From Actinomadura rubteroloni (GTDB taxonomy: Bacteria > Actinomycetota > Actinomycetes > Streptosporangiales > Streptosporangiaceae), in the NCBI RefSeq assembly GCF_002911665.1, contig NZ_MTBP01000004.1:434001-498000 (forward strand): DNA of 64,000 nt. The letters run 5' to 3'. Positions 32,682 to 41,761 of the stretch are shown here, one piece after another. Below the pieces are notes generated by a model. The model saw nothing but the letters and a program-made list of their open reading frames with translations. It was not told the DNA's origin and made no database searches. A program made the position numbers and the translations under genes. Each line of letters opens with the position of its first letter. Positions within the stretch are counted from its first letter, which is position 1.

Positions 32682-32698
32682 GAGGTTAGGCTAACCTC
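32682..32698 (-). promoter_or_regulatory. Iron box (IdeR/DmdR/DtxR-type operator)
   Basis: GAGGTTAGGCTAACCTC is a 17-bp palindrome around a central G. Its TTAGGCTAACCT core matches the actinobacterial DtxR/IdeR consensus TTAGGTTAGSCTAACCTAA closely. It is placed 47 bases before the GTG of the sucrase/ferredoxin-like gene, a normal distance for promoter overlap. Confidence 0.88.
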
Positions 32699-32757
32699 AC
32701 CTCTCCCGTCACACCGACCCCGGGTGAGACACGCCATACCCGCAGGACCCGGGCTCC

Positions 32758-34263
32758 TCACCCGCGCGTGAGCAGGGCGGACGCGACGGGCAGCGCGGCG
32801 GCCCGGTCGGCGGCGACCAGCCCGAGCCGGGTGCGGCGGTCGAGCAGGTCGTCTGCCGACAGCGCGCCCTCGTGCCGGACGGCCCAGGCCAGCTCGGCGC
32901 GCAGCACCGGCGAGCCGGGCACGACGGGCTCCAGCAGCTCCGGGTCGGCGGCGACCAGCGGGGCCTCGGCGCCGTAGCGGGCGACGAGCCGGGCGGGCGC
33001 GTCCGGCCCGGCGGGCCCGGCGCCGACCAGCGGGATCCGGTCCGTCCTGGACGGCGGGGCCGTGACGCGCCCGGCGCGGACCAGCGCGTCGACCGCGTCC
33101 TGCGCCATCCGCCGGTAGGTGGTCAGCTTGCCGCCGACGACGGTGACAACGCCGTTCGGCGAGGTGACAACGGCGTGCCTGCGCGATAGGTCGGCCGTGG
33201 ACCCGCCGCCGTCCAGCAGGGGGCGCAGGCCCGCGAACGCGCCCGCCACGTCCGCGCGGCGCACCGGCGCGGCCAGCACGGAGCCGAGGACGTCCAGCAG
33301 GAAGCCGATCTCGCCGGGCGCTGGCTCGGGGACGTCGGGGACGGGCCCGTCCACCGGTTCGTCGGTGAGGCCCACGTAGACACGGCCGTCGCCTTGCGGC
33401 AGGACGAGCACGAACCGATTCGCCGCCCCCGGAATGGGCACGTGCAGCCCGGCGCGCAGTCCCGGCAGGCTTTCGGCGCGCAGGACGAGATGGGTGCCGC
33501 GCGAGGGCCGCAGCGCGACGCCGTCCACGAGCCCGCCCGCCCACACCCCGGCCGCGTTGACGACCGCGCGGGCGCGGATCCCGAACTCGGCGCCCGTCAG
33601 CTCGTTGCGGACCTGGGCGCCGTCGCCCGCCAGCGCGAGCGCCCGGCAGCGGGTGAGGATCCGGGCGCCGTGCGCGGCGGCGGTGCGGGCGATCGCGGTG
33701 ACGAGCCGGGCGTCGTCGGCGACCCGCCCGTCGAACGACAGCAGCCCGCCGCGCAGGCCCGCCGGGGACAGCGCCGGGGCGAGCCCGAGCGCGGCGGCGG
33801 GCGCCAGCGGGCGCGGGCCGGGCAGGACGGCGCGGGGCGTGCCGGCGGCGGCCCGCAGCGCGTCGCCCGCGACCAGCCCCGCCGCCGCCAGAGCACCCTG
33901 GAGACGGGGGACGGCGGGCGTCAGCGGTAGCACGAACGGCTGTGCCCGGACGAGGTGCGGCGCGGTGCGGGTCATGAGGATCCCGCGCTCGACGGCGCTC
34001 TCGCGCGCGATCCCGACGTGCCCGGACGCCAGGTACCGCAGCCCGCCGTGGATCAGCTTGGAACTCCACCGCGACGTCCCGAACGCCAGGTCGTGCGCGT
34101 CGATCGCGGCGACCGACAGGCCCCGCGACGCCGCGTCCAGCGCCACGCCCGCGCCGGTCGCGCCGAGCCCGACGACGAGGACGTCCACGACCTCGCCGGG
34201 CAGCGCGGCCAGCTCGCGGGCCCGCCGCGCGGCGTTCAGCGAGGACGCCCGGGGGCCGGTCAC
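32758..34263 (-). CDS. glpD: FAD-dependent glycerol-3-phosphate dehydrogenase
   Basis: Oxidises glycerol-3-phosphate to dihydroxyacetone phosphate at the membrane. The protein has 501 residues from GTG 34263, which overlaps the TetR stop. The FAD-binding Rossmann motif is DVLVVGLGATGAGVALDAASRG. The family signatures FGTSRWSSKLIHGGLRYL and VVGGKLTTYRRMAQDAVDAL are present, as are the C-terminal dehydrogenase helices. The locus matches M. tuberculosis glpD1 (Rv2249c) with its TetR neighbour Rv2250c. DHAP made here is the natural substrate pool for the FAD oxidase encoded across the divergent promoter. Confidence 0.94.
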   Translation of the reverse strand: MTGPRASSLNAARRARELAALPGEVVDVLVVGLGATGAGVALDAASRGLSVAAIDAHDLAFGTSRWSSKLIHGGLRYLASGHVGIARESAVERGILMTRTAPHLVRAQPFVLPLTPAVPRLQGALAAAGLVAGDALRAAAGTPRAVLPGPRPLAPAAALGLAPALSPAGLRGGLLSFDGRVADDARLVTAIARTAAAHGARILTRCRALALAGDGAQVRNELTGAEFGIRARAVVNAAGVWAGGLVDGVALRPSRGTHLVLRAESLPGLRAGLHVPIPGAANRFVLVLPQGDGRVYVGLTDEPVDGPVPDVPEPAPGEIGFLLDVLGSVLAAPVRRADVAGAFAGLRPLLDGGGSTADLSRRHAVVTSPNGVVTVVGGKLTTYRRMAQDAVDALVRAGRVTAPPSRTDRIPLVGAGPAGPDAPARLVARYGAEAPLVAADPELLEPVVPGSPVLRAELAWAVRHEGALSADDLLDRRTRLGLVAADRAAALPVASALLTRG

Positions 34264-34841
34264 GGGGCCAGCGCCCCGTCCAGGACGCGGCGCAGCTCGT
34301 CGTCCAGGCCGTCGGCGGGCAGTTCGGCGTCGCGCGTCGCCGCCGGGCCCGACAGCGCGAACGACTGCACGACGAGCAGCAGCGCCCGCGCCTGCCGCGC
34401 CGCGTCGCCCGGCCGGATCGACCCGTCGTCGTGCCCGGCGCGGATCGCGGCCTCGAACAGCTCCAGGAACCGCCGCTGCGTCGCGCCGAGCCGGTCCAGG
34501 ACGTAGGGGAGCAGCAGTTCGGGGTCGACTTCCAGGATCTTGCGCAGCAGCGGGTGGGCGCGGAAGGTCGCGACGCCGTCCACCAGGGCGGCCACGAGCC
34601 GGGTCCGGGCGTCGGCGCCGGCCGGCATCTCGACCGGGAGGGCCGTCCACTCGCGGGTCATGAGGTCGGCGACGATCGTCCGGACGTCCGGCCAGCGGCG
34701 GTACAGCGTCATCCGCGACACGCCCGCGCGGCGCGCGATGTCGGTGAGGGTCGTACGGCGGACCCCGACGGCCAGCACGCAGTCGCGCGCGGCGTCGAGG
34801 ACGGCGTCCTCGTCCGTCCTGTTGTTACGATTCGACGTCAC
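34260..34841 (-). CDS. TetR family regulator of the glpD / ADPS-like locus
   Basis: A repressor of 193 residues from GTG 34841. The HTH (RTTLTDIARRAGVSRMTLYR, RWPDVRTIVADL) is clear, and the C-terminal domain is helical. It is coupled to glpD by a GTGA overlap and divergent from the FAD oxidase. An imperfect TGTCAC-A-GTGTAA repeat lies just upstream of its start, between the divergent genes, so it probably controls both directions. It corresponds in position to Rv2250c of M. tuberculosis. Confidence 0.92.
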   Translation of the reverse strand: MTSNRNNRTDEDAVLDAARDCVLAVGVRRTTLTDIARRAGVSRMTLYRRWPDVRTIVADLMTREWTALPVEMPAGADARTRLVAALVDGVATFRAHPLLRKILEVDPELLLPYVLDRLGATQRRFLELFEAAIRAGHDDGSIRPGDAARQARALLLVVQSFALSGPAATRDAELPADGLDDELRRVLDGALAP

Positions 34842-34842
34842 G

Positions 34843-34855
34843 TGTCACAGTGTAA
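34843..34855. promoter_or_regulatory. Candidate TetR operator in the divergent promoter
   Basis: TGTCAC A GTGTAA is an imperfect inverted repeat between the divergent tetR and FAD-oxidase starts. TTACACTGTGACA-like sites are common for TetR proteins. It sits at the tetR start and 25 bases from the oxidase ATG. Confidence 0.5.
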
Positions 34856-34880
34856 GCACATTCGACGGACAGGAAGAACG

Positions 34881-36482
34881 ATGACCCAGGACATGCTGTG
34901 GCGCGGCTGGGGCGACCCCGGCGCCGCCGCGCCGCTGCCGGACGCGGCGGCCGGGCTGCTGCGCGACCTGCTCGGCGTCCGGCCCGCCGCCGCGCCCCCG
35001 GCCGACCTCGCCGACGTCGCGCCGCCCGCGTCCCGGCTGGAGTACGCCGCCTACACCGCGCTGGCCGGGGTCGTGGGCGTCCCGCACGTCCGGACCGACG
35101 CCGAGGCCCGCGTCCGGCACACGCGCGGCAAGTCCACGCCGGACCTGCTGCGCCTGCGCGCGGGCGACGCCGCCGCCGCGCCCGACGCCGTCGTGCTGCC
35201 CGGCTCGCACGCCGAGGTCCTGGACGTGCTGCGCCGCTGCGCGGACCTGGACGTCGCGGTGGTGCCGTTCGGCGGCGGGACGTCCGTCGTCGGCGGCCTC
35301 GCCCCGCGCGGCGACCGCCCGTTCGTCGCGCTCGACCTGCGCCGCATGGACACGCTGCTGGACCTGGACGAGGAGTCGCGCACGGCCGTCCTGGAGCCCG
35401 GCCTGCGCGCCCCCGCCGCCGAGGCGCTGCTGAACGAGCGCGGCTACACGCTCGGCCACTTCCCGCAGTCCTACGAGTGGGCGACGATCGGCGGGTTCGC
35501 GGCGGCCCGGTCCAGCGGGCAGGCGTCCGCCGGGTACGGGCGGTTCGACGACATGGTCGTCGGCCTCACCGTCGCCACGCCCGCCGGGACGCTCGACCTC
35601 GGCCGCGCGCCGCGCTCGGCCGCCGGGCCCGACCTGCGCCAGCTCGTCCTCGGCTCCGAGGGCGCGTTCGGCGTGATCACCTCGGTGACCGTGCGGATCC
35701 GCCCCCGGCCCGCCGGGACGGCCTACGAAGGCTGGCGGTTCCCCGGTTTCGCGGCGGGCACGGCCGCGCTGCGCCGCCTCGCCCAGGACGGTCCCCGGCC
35801 CGCCGTGCTGCGCCTGTCGGACGAGACCGAGACGCTCGTCGGGCTCGCCGACCCGTCCGCCGTCGGCGCATCCCTAGGATCGGGCGCCGGGTGCCTGGCC
35901 GTCCTCGGCTTCGAGGGGACGGACGCCGAGATCGCCGCCGCCCGCGACCTCGCCCGCGTCCGGCTCACCGAGGCGGGCGGCGAGCCGCTCGGCGCCGAGC
36001 CGGGGGACAAGTGGGAGCGCGGCCGGTTCGCCGCGCCCTACCTGCGCGACGCGCTGCTCGACGCCGGGGCGTTCGCCGAGACGCTGGAGACCGCCGCGTT
36101 CTGGTCCCGGATCCCCGCGCTGTACGCGGCCGTCCGGGACGCACTGACGACCACGCTCACCGAGTCCGGGACCCCGCCGCTCGTCCTGTGCCACATTTCG
36201 CACGTGTACGAAACCGGAGCATCGCTGTACTTCACCGTCGTGTCCGCGCAGGACGCGGACGACCCCGTCGCCCACTGGGCGAAGGCCAAGGACGCCGCCA
36301 CCGACGCCATCCTCGCGGCGGGCGGGACGGTCTCCCACCACCACGGCGTCGGCACCGACCACCGCGCCGGGTACGGCCGCGAGATCGGCCCGCTCGGCGC
36401 GGACGTCCTGCGGGCCGTGAAGGCGGCGCTGGACCCGTCGGGGATCCTGAACCCCGGGATCCTGCTGCCCGGAGACGCGTGA
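34881..36482 (+). CDS. Alkyldihydroxyacetonephosphate synthase-like FAD oxidase
   Basis: A vanillyl-alcohol-oxidase-type flavoprotein of 533 residues from ATG 34881. The FAD-binding PP-loop region is present (VVPFGGGTSVVGGL, then LGHFPQSYEWATIGGFAAAR and LVLGSEGAFGVITSV). The C-terminal HISHVYETGASLYFTVV and the histidine cluster GTVSHHHGVGTDHRAGY match alkylglycerone-phosphate synthase, which swaps the acyl chain of acyl-DHAP for an alkyl ether. Position matches Rv2251 of M. tuberculosis. Whether bacterial members make ether lipids is not proven. It overlaps the kinase gene by one base (TGATG). Confidence 0.9.
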   Translation: MTQDMLWRGWGDPGAAAPLPDAAAGLLRDLLGVRPAAAPPADLADVAPPASRLEYAAYTALAGVVGVPHVRTDAEARVRHTRGKSTPDLLRLRAGDAAAAPDAVVLPGSHAEVLDVLRRCADLDVAVVPFGGGTSVVGGLAPRGDRPFVALDLRRMDTLLDLDEESRTAVLEPGLRAPAAEALLNERGYTLGHFPQSYEWATIGGFAAARSSGQASAGYGRFDDMVVGLTVATPAGTLDLGRAPRSAAGPDLRQLVLGSEGAFGVITSVTVRIRPRPAGTAYEGWRFPGFAAGTAALRRLAQDGPRPAVLRLSDETETLVGLADPSAVGASLGSGAGCLAVLGFEGTDAEIAAARDLARVRLTEAGGEPLGAEPGDKWERGRFAAPYLRDALLDAGAFAETLETAAFWSRIPALYAAVRDALTTTLTESGTPPLVLCHISHVYETGASLYFTVVSAQDADDPVAHWAKAKDAATDAILAAGGTVSHHHGVGTDHRAGYGREIGPLGADVLRAVKAALDPSGILNPGILLPGDA

Positions 36483-37363
36483 TGAGCGGGCGCGTTGTGA
36501 GCGGGCGGAGCTTCACCGTCGTCGTCAACCCGGCGGCGGACGGCGCGGCGGCCGTGCACCCGCTCGCCCGGCGGCTGCGCGACGCGGGCGCCGACGTCGC
36601 CGTCGAGCACACGCGCAGCCTCGCGCACGCCGCCGAGCTGGCCCGCGCGGCGGCCGGCGCCGGACGCGTCGCGCTCGCGGTCGGCGGCGACGGCATGGCG
36701 GGCGCGGTCGGCGGCGCGCTCGCCGGGACGGGCTCGGTGTTCGGGATCGTCCCGGCCGGACGCGGCAACGACTTCGCCCGCCAGCTCGCGATCCCCGCCG
36801 CGCCGGACGCGCTTGCCCCGCTGTTGCTGGACGGCACGCCGCGCGCGGTGGACGCGATCGAGGCCAACGGAGTCGCGGTGCTCGGCAGCGTCTACGCGGG
36901 CGTGGACGCCGTCGCGGGACGGTACGCCAACCGGTCCCGGCTGCTGCGCGGCTCGGCGTCCTACTACGCGGGCGCGCTGCGGGCCGTGCTCGGCTGGCGG
37001 CCCGCCGACTACCGCGTCACGGTCGACGGCGTCGAGTACCGCGAGCGCGGCTACACCGTCGTCGCCGCCAACTCCGGCTACTACGGCTTCGGCCGCCGCA
37101 TAGCGCCGGACGCCCGCGCGGACGACGGGCTGCTCGACGTGGTGATCGTCGGCGACGGCCCGAAGACCATGTTCTTCTCCGTCATGCGCGAGCTGGAGGA
37201 CGGCCGCCACGTCCACCGGCCGCAGGTGCGGGTCGTGCGGGGCCGCGAGGTGCGGATCGAGGCGGCCCGCGAGCTGCCCTACGGCGCGGACGGCGAACTG
37301 CCCGGCACGCTGCCCGTGACCGTCCGCGTGCTGCCCGGGGCCCTGCGGATCCTCGCGCCGTGA
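36482..37363 (+). CDS. Diacylglycerol kinase-family lipid kinase
   Basis: Phosphorylates diacylglycerol or a related lipid to feed phospholipid synthesis. The protein has 293 residues. The family motifs are TVVVNPAADG at the start, VALAVGGDGMAGAVGGALAG (the GGDGT-type loop reads GGDGM), FGIVPAGRGNDFARQL and DDGLLDVVIVG. Its start overlaps the preceding oxidase stop, so the two are co-translated. It corresponds to Rv2252. With glpD the locus covers glycerol-phosphate to lipid-head chemistry. Confidence 0.92.
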   Translation: MSGRVVSGRSFTVVVNPAADGAAAVHPLARRLRDAGADVAVEHTRSLAHAAELARAAAGAGRVALAVGGDGMAGAVGGALAGTGSVFGIVPAGRGNDFARQLAIPAAPDALAPLLLDGTPRAVDAIEANGVAVLGSVYAGVDAVAGRYANRSRLLRGSASYYAGALRAVLGWRPADYRVTVDGVEYRERGYTVVAANSGYYGFGRRIAPDARADDGLLDVVIVGDGPKTMFFSVMRELEDGRHVHRPQVRVVRGREVRIEAARELPYGADGELPGTLPVTVRVLPGALRILAP

Positions 37364-37471
37364 AAGCTTGGCGGCCACCGGCATGGCGGTTTACGCCCCC
37401 ATGACAACGGCCTCGGTAGCGTTCCTGGTAAGTCCCGGTTGGGGGCTTTCGGGTCGTCTGCTGGAGGCATC

Positions 37472-37675
37472 ATGAGAGGCGTCACGCACGCCGTTCTGGG
37501 GGGACTCATGATGCCCGCAGGCCACCCCGCCGTGGTGGCGCCGGTGTCGACGGGGGTGGCGCCGGCGCCCGCCACGCTCATCCGGGTCCGGCCGCCGTGT
37601 GCGGCCGGACCCGTTCCCGTCCGGCGGCTCCCCGCGCGGGCCGCGGACCGGGGCCGGCCGGACGGCGGACGCTGA
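37472..37675 (+). CDS. Possible small hypothetical protein
   Basis: ATG 37472 follows GGAGG with four-base spacing and opens 67 codons rich in Pro, Ala, Val and Arg (MRGVTHAVLGGLMMPAGHPA at the start). The ribosome site is good, but the composition resembles random GC-rich DNA and no family is recognised. It lies 108 bases after the kinase gene. Confidence 0.35.
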   Translation: MRGVTHAVLGGLMMPAGHPAVVAPVSTGVAPAPATLIRVRPPCAAGPVPVRRLPARAADRGRPDGGR

Positions 37676-37955
37676 CCCGATCGTTCCGGCACGGCCGAGC
37701 GGCGCGGATTTCGGCGCGGCCTCCCTCGGCGGAGGCCGCGCCTCGACGCGTCCGGACGGCATAGAGCGCATCCATTGTGACGTGGGTCTCATTTCTGCAT
37801 CGTCCCCGCTTCGGTCTCATCTCCCACCCTCCACGGACCGCGCCGGTTCTTGCTCTCATGAACCGATAGGACCCGAAGGGTCCGCGCGGCGTCACCCGGT
37901 GTGACCGACTTCCCGGCCGGGTAGACGCCGATGGCGACCAACGCCGGAGGTACAT
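37676..37955. other. Upstream region of the DUF485-actP unit
   Basis: Holds the hairpin at 37713-37742, then an AT-richer part (37765-37875) with GGTCTCAT twice (37794-37801, 37832-37839), probably promoter DNA. No gene is seen. Counting from 37364, only the small frame at 37472 interrupts a 590-base stretch. Confidence 0.4.
37713..37742 (+). terminator. 12-bp perfect hairpin
   Basis: GGCGCGGCCTCC and GGAGGCCGCGCC flank a six-base loop. It lies 37 bases after the small hypothetical frame and probably ends upstream transcription. Confidence 0.7.
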
Positions 37956-38297
37956 GTGACAACCGATTCGCCCGGAACGCCGTCCGCTCCCGACCAAGCG
38001 GCGTTCCTCTCCCTCGCCGAGAGCCCCGAGTTCGCGCGGCTGCGCTCGGCGTTCCGCCGCTTCGTCCTGCCGATGACGGTGGCGTTCCTCGTCTGGTACC
38101 TGCTGTACGTCGTGCTGTCGGCCTACGCGCGCGGCTTCATGGGCACCAAGGTCGTGGGCAACATCAACGTGGCGCTGGTCTTCGGGCTGCTGCAATTCGT
38201 GTCGACGTTCCTCATCGCCTGGTCGTACGAGCGGTACGCGCGCCGCAGGCTCGAACCGCTGGCCGCCGCCGTCGGCGCGTCGGAGGACGCGTCATGA
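37956..38297 (+). CDS. DUF485 small membrane protein
   Basis: A protein of 113 residues from GTG 37956, five bases after GGAGG. It has two membrane segments (LPMTVAFLVWYLLYVVLSAY; NVALVFGLLQFVSTFLIAWS) with the family YARGFM loop between. DUF485 proteins (YjcH type) are encoded directly before acetate permeases, as here, and are thought to assist them. The stop overlaps the actP start (ATGA). Confidence 0.94.
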   Translation: MTTDSPGTPSAPDQAAFLSLAESPEFARLRSAFRRFVLPMTVAFLVWYLLYVVLSAYARGFMGTKVVGNINVALVFGLLQFVSTFLIAWSYERYARRRLEPLAAAVGASEDAS

Positions 38298-39940
38298 GCG
38301 CCCCCCTGGTCCTCGCCACCTCGGAGAACGAGCACCGGACGATCTCGATCGCGCTGTTCGCCGTGTTCGTCGCGATCACCCTCTTCATCACGATCCGGGC
38401 GAGCCGGCAGACGCGGACCGCCGCCGACTACTACGCGGGCGGACGCTCCTTCTCCCCGCTCCAGAACGGCCTCGCCATCGGCGGCGACTACATGTCGGCG
38501 GCGTCGTTCCTCGGCATCGCGGGCATGTTCGCGCTGTCCGGCTACGACGGGTTCCTCTACTCGATCGGGTTCCTGGTCGCCTGGCTCGTCGCGCTGCTTC
38601 TCGTCGCCGAGATGCTGCGCAACTCGGGCCGGTTCACGATGGCGGACGTGCTGGCGTTCCGGATGCGGCAGCGGCCCGTCCGCGCGGCGGCCGGGATCTC
38701 CACCATCGTCGTGTCGATCTTCTACCTGCTCGCGCAGATGGTCGGCGCGGGGGCGCTCGTGTCATTGCTGCTCGGGACGTCCAGCGAGGCCGCCAAAGTC
38801 TGGACGATCGTCCTGGTCGGCGCACTGATGATCTTCTATGTGACGGTCGGCGGGATGAAGGGGACGACCTGGGTCCAGATCGTCAAAGCCGTCCTGCTCA
38901 TGAGCGGCGCGCTCGTCATGACGGTCTGGGTGCTCGCCAAGTACGGGTTCAACCCGTCCGACCTGCTCGGCGCGGCGGCCGACCGCAGCGGCAAGGGCGC
39001 CGCGTTCCTGGAGCCCGGCCTGAAGTACGGCGCGACCGACGCCTGGTCCAAGCTGGACCTGCTGTCGCTCGGGCTCGCGCTCGTCCTCGGCACCGCGGGG
39101 CTGCCGCACATCCTCATCCGCTTCTACACCGTCCCCGACGCCCGCGCCGCGCGCGCGTCGGTCAACTGGGCGATCGGCATCATCGGCGTGTTCTACCTGA
39201 TGACGCTGGTCATCGGGTTCGGCGCCGCCGCGCTCGTCGGCGGCAAGGCCATCGTCGCGCAGGACAAGGGCGGCAACACGGCCGCGCCGCAGCTCGCCGA
39301 GCACCTCGGCGGCGGCGCGGGCACCACCGGCGGCGCGGTGTTCCTCGCGGTCATCGCGGCGGTGGCGTTCGCGACGATCCTCGCGGTCGTCGCCGGGCTG
39401 ACGCTCGCGTCGTCCTCGTCGTTCGCGCACGACATCTTCGCGAGCGTCCTGCGGCGCGGGAAGACCACCGAACGCGACGAGGTCCGGGTCGCGCGGCTGT
39501 CGGCGCTCGTCATCGGCGCGGTCGCGATCGTGCTGTCGATCTTCGCGCGCGGGCTGAACGTGGCGTTCCTCGTCGCGCTGGCGTTCGCGGTCGCCGCGTC
39601 GGCCAACCTGCCGACGCTGCTGTTCTCGCTGTTCTGGCGGCGGTTCAACACGAGCGGCGCGGTCGCCGGGATCTACGGCGGGCTCGTCGCGGCGGTCGGG
39701 CTCGTCCTGCTCAGCCCGATCTGCTGGGGCGGCGCGTCCGGCACGCTGCCCAAGGGCAACGCCGACGCCCTGTTCAGCGCCGACACCGTCGCGCCGTTCC
39801 CGCTCCAGAACCCGGGCCTGATCTCCATCCCGGTCGGGTTCCTGTGCGCCTTCCTCGGGACGGTCCTGTCGCGCGCCCGCACCGACGAGCGCTTCGCCGA
39901 ACTGGAGGTCCGCGCCCTCACCGGAAAGGGAGCGCACTAA
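38294..39940 (+). CDS. actP: Cation/acetate symporter (ActP type)
   Basis: Sodium:solute symporter of 548 residues with about 13 membrane segments. The ADYYAGGRSFSPLQNGLAIG, GDYMSAASFLGIAG and LPHILIRFYTVPDARAAR motifs match ActP/YjcG, which takes up acetate, glyoxylate and similar monocarboxylates. The extended cytoplasmic loop and the C-terminal VGFLCAFLGTVLSR are usual. A 16-bp palindrome covers the stop codon. Confidence 0.94.
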   Translation: MSAPLVLATSENEHRTISIALFAVFVAITLFITIRASRQTRTAADYYAGGRSFSPLQNGLAIGGDYMSAASFLGIAGMFALSGYDGFLYSIGFLVAWLVALLLVAEMLRNSGRFTMADVLAFRMRQRPVRAAAGISTIVVSIFYLLAQMVGAGALVSLLLGTSSEAAKVWTIVLVGALMIFYVTVGGMKGTTWVQIVKAVLLMSGALVMTVWVLAKYGFNPSDLLGAAADRSGKGAAFLEPGLKYGATDAWSKLDLLSLGLALVLGTAGLPHILIRFYTVPDARAARASVNWAIGIIGVFYLMTLVIGFGAAALVGGKAIVAQDKGGNTAAPQLAEHLGGGAGTTGGAVFLAVIAAVAFATILAVVAGLTLASSSSFAHDIFASVLRRGKTTERDEVRVARLSALVIGAVAIVLSIFARGLNVAFLVALAFAVAASANLPTLLFSLFWRRFNTSGAVAGIYGGLVAAVGLVLLSPICWGGASGTLPKGNADALFSADTVAPFPLQNPGLISIPVGFLCAFLGTVLSRARTDERFAELEVRALTGKGAH

Positions 39941-39954
39941 GGCGGATCCGCCTT
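39939..39954. terminator. 16-bp palindrome over the actP stop
   Basis: AAGGCGGATCCGCCTT is perfectly self-complementary and begins inside the TAA of actP. It could fold as a short hairpin or bind a protein. Confidence 0.5.
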
Positions 39955-40074
39955 GCGCATACGGCTTGACGCGCCGTCCGCGCGACCGCGAAAGTGGCGG
40001 TGCCCGGCCTGTCCGGGTACCGCCCGCTCCTCCCTGTGGGCGGACCGTTCCGCACCCCCGGAGGACGATCCGCC

Positions 40075-41616
40075 GTGGCGGCCCAGCCCGAGCCCGCGTC
40101 GGGCAACTCGCGGACGTCGGAGGCCGGCGCGGGCTGGACGTGCGCGGCGCCGGGCTCGTTCGAGGCGCTCGTCCCGCCCCGGACGCGGCGGCTGTTCTGG
40201 TACCGGCCGTCCACGCTGTGGCGGTCGCGCAACGACGTCGTCGCCCGGCTGTTCGGCGACCCGTCGAACGAGATCCGCCGCGCGTGGGTCGCGGCCCTCG
40301 CCGAGCGCGGCACCCCGGCGGCGTTCACGCTCCAGCGGACGGCCGAGGAGTTCTCGTTCGTCCTGATGGGCGACACCGGGGAGGGCGACCGGTCGCAGTA
40401 CGCGGTCGTCCCGGCGCTGGAACAGATCGGCGCGGGCACCGACTTCCTGGTCATCGCCAGCGACGTCATCTACCCGACGGGTGACTCCGCCGACTACCCC
40501 GAAAAGTTCTTCCGTCCCTACTGCGGCTACCCCGGCCCGATCTACGCGGTGCCCGGCAACCACGACTGGTACGACGGGCTGCGCGGCTTCGTCCGGGTGT
40601 TCTGCGACCTGCGCGACGAGCCCGGCGGCGGGCACGCGCGGCCGGCGTTCGGCGGGCCGCTGGCCGGGGCCGCGCGGCTGCTGTGGCGCGCGGCGGCGCC
40701 GACCGACGAGGGCGTCCTGGACGCGGCGCGCGAGGCCTACCGGGGGGCGTCGGTGCAGCGGTCCGTCCAGCCCGGCCCGTACTGGGCGATCGACACGCCG
40801 CACCTGCGGATCGTCGGCATCGACACCGGCATCGACGGGACGCTGGACCGCGACCAGGGCGCGTGGCTGCGCGGCGTTTCGGCCGGGCCGAAGCCGAAGC
40901 TGCTGGTCACCGGCAAGCCGCTGGTGGTGGACGACCGGCATCGTCCCGGGCCGATCGAGGGCGGCGGGACGGTCGACGCGATCGTCCGCGACCCGGCCTG
41001 CAACTACGTCGCCGCGATCGGCGGCGACATCCACAACTACCAGCGCTACCCGGTGAAGGCCGGCGACCGGACGATCCAGTACATCGTCGCGGGCGGCGGC
41101 GGGGCGTTCATGCACGCCACGCACGTCGTCCGCCGCACCCGGACCGTCGCCGAGGACGACTTCCGCTGCTATCCGCTGCGCGGCGACTCCCTGTCGCGCT
41201 ACTCCAAGCTGTACGGCCAGTGGACACGGATGCCCGGCCTGTTCGAGCTGTCCCCGCGCGAGGCGACGGCCGCCGTCCGGCACCGGCTCGGCATCCGGCC
41301 CGGACGCGGCTACGACGACGCGCCGCCGTCGCTGCGGGCCCGGTTCGTCGCGGTGGCGCTCGGCGTGCCGCGCGGCGGACGCCGCCGGTGGCGATTCCTG
41401 CGGCTGCCGGTGCGCAAGGTGCCGCAGTGGTTCCGCTCGGAGTTGGCCGACTGGGACACGCCGCCGTTCTTCAAGAGCGTTCTCCGTCTCGATGTCACGG
41501 CCGGTGAGCTGCGGATTCGCTGTTTCGGCGTGACGGGCTGCGGTGATCACGAGCGGCGTCCGCCGGTCGAAGATGAGGTGCGTATCCCTCTTGTTCCGGG
41601 TACGTCCGTCAGATAA
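40075..41616 (+). CDS. Calcineurin-like metallophosphoesterase
   Basis: A protein of 513 residues from GTG 40075 with GGAGGA nine bases upstream (GTG 39994 is an alternative). The metal-binding blocks are FVLMGDTGEGD, LVIASDVIYPTGD (block II has Ser where Gly is usual), VPGNHDWYDGL and IGGDIHNYQRYP, so the two-metal centre is essentially complete. AGGGGAFMHATH follows. Residues 1-80 and the C-terminal 150 lack known domains. The substrate is unknown. No signal peptide is seen, so it is probably cytoplasmic. Confidence 0.9.
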   Translation: MAAQPEPASGNSRTSEAGAGWTCAAPGSFEALVPPRTRRLFWYRPSTLWRSRNDVVARLFGDPSNEIRRAWVAALAERGTPAAFTLQRTAEEFSFVLMGDTGEGDRSQYAVVPALEQIGAGTDFLVIASDVIYPTGDSADYPEKFFRPYCGYPGPIYAVPGNHDWYDGLRGFVRVFCDLRDEPGGGHARPAFGGPLAGAARLLWRAAAPTDEGVLDAAREAYRGASVQRSVQPGPYWAIDTPHLRIVGIDTGIDGTLDRDQGAWLRGVSAGPKPKLLVTGKPLVVDDRHRPGPIEGGGTVDAIVRDPACNYVAAIGGDIHNYQRYPVKAGDRTIQYIVAGGGGAFMHATHVVRRTRTVAEDDFRCYPLRGDSLSRYSKLYGQWTRMPGLFELSPREATAAVRHRLGIRPGRGYDDAPPSLRARFVAVALGVPRGGRRRWRFLRLPVRKVPQWFRSELADWDTPPFFKSVLRLDVTAGELRIRCFGVTGCGDHERRPPVEDEVRIPLVPGTSVR

Positions 41617-41761
41617 CGAAATGTAGGCGGTTTCCCGAATCTGTTGCTTAATCCACGGACAAGCCGGGTCAGCTCCCCTACAGTCGTCCCTCGACCATGC
41701 AGGATGACCGGCGACACCGGACGGTCGGCCGCGTTATGACCGCGTCCAAGGAGAGCACAGA

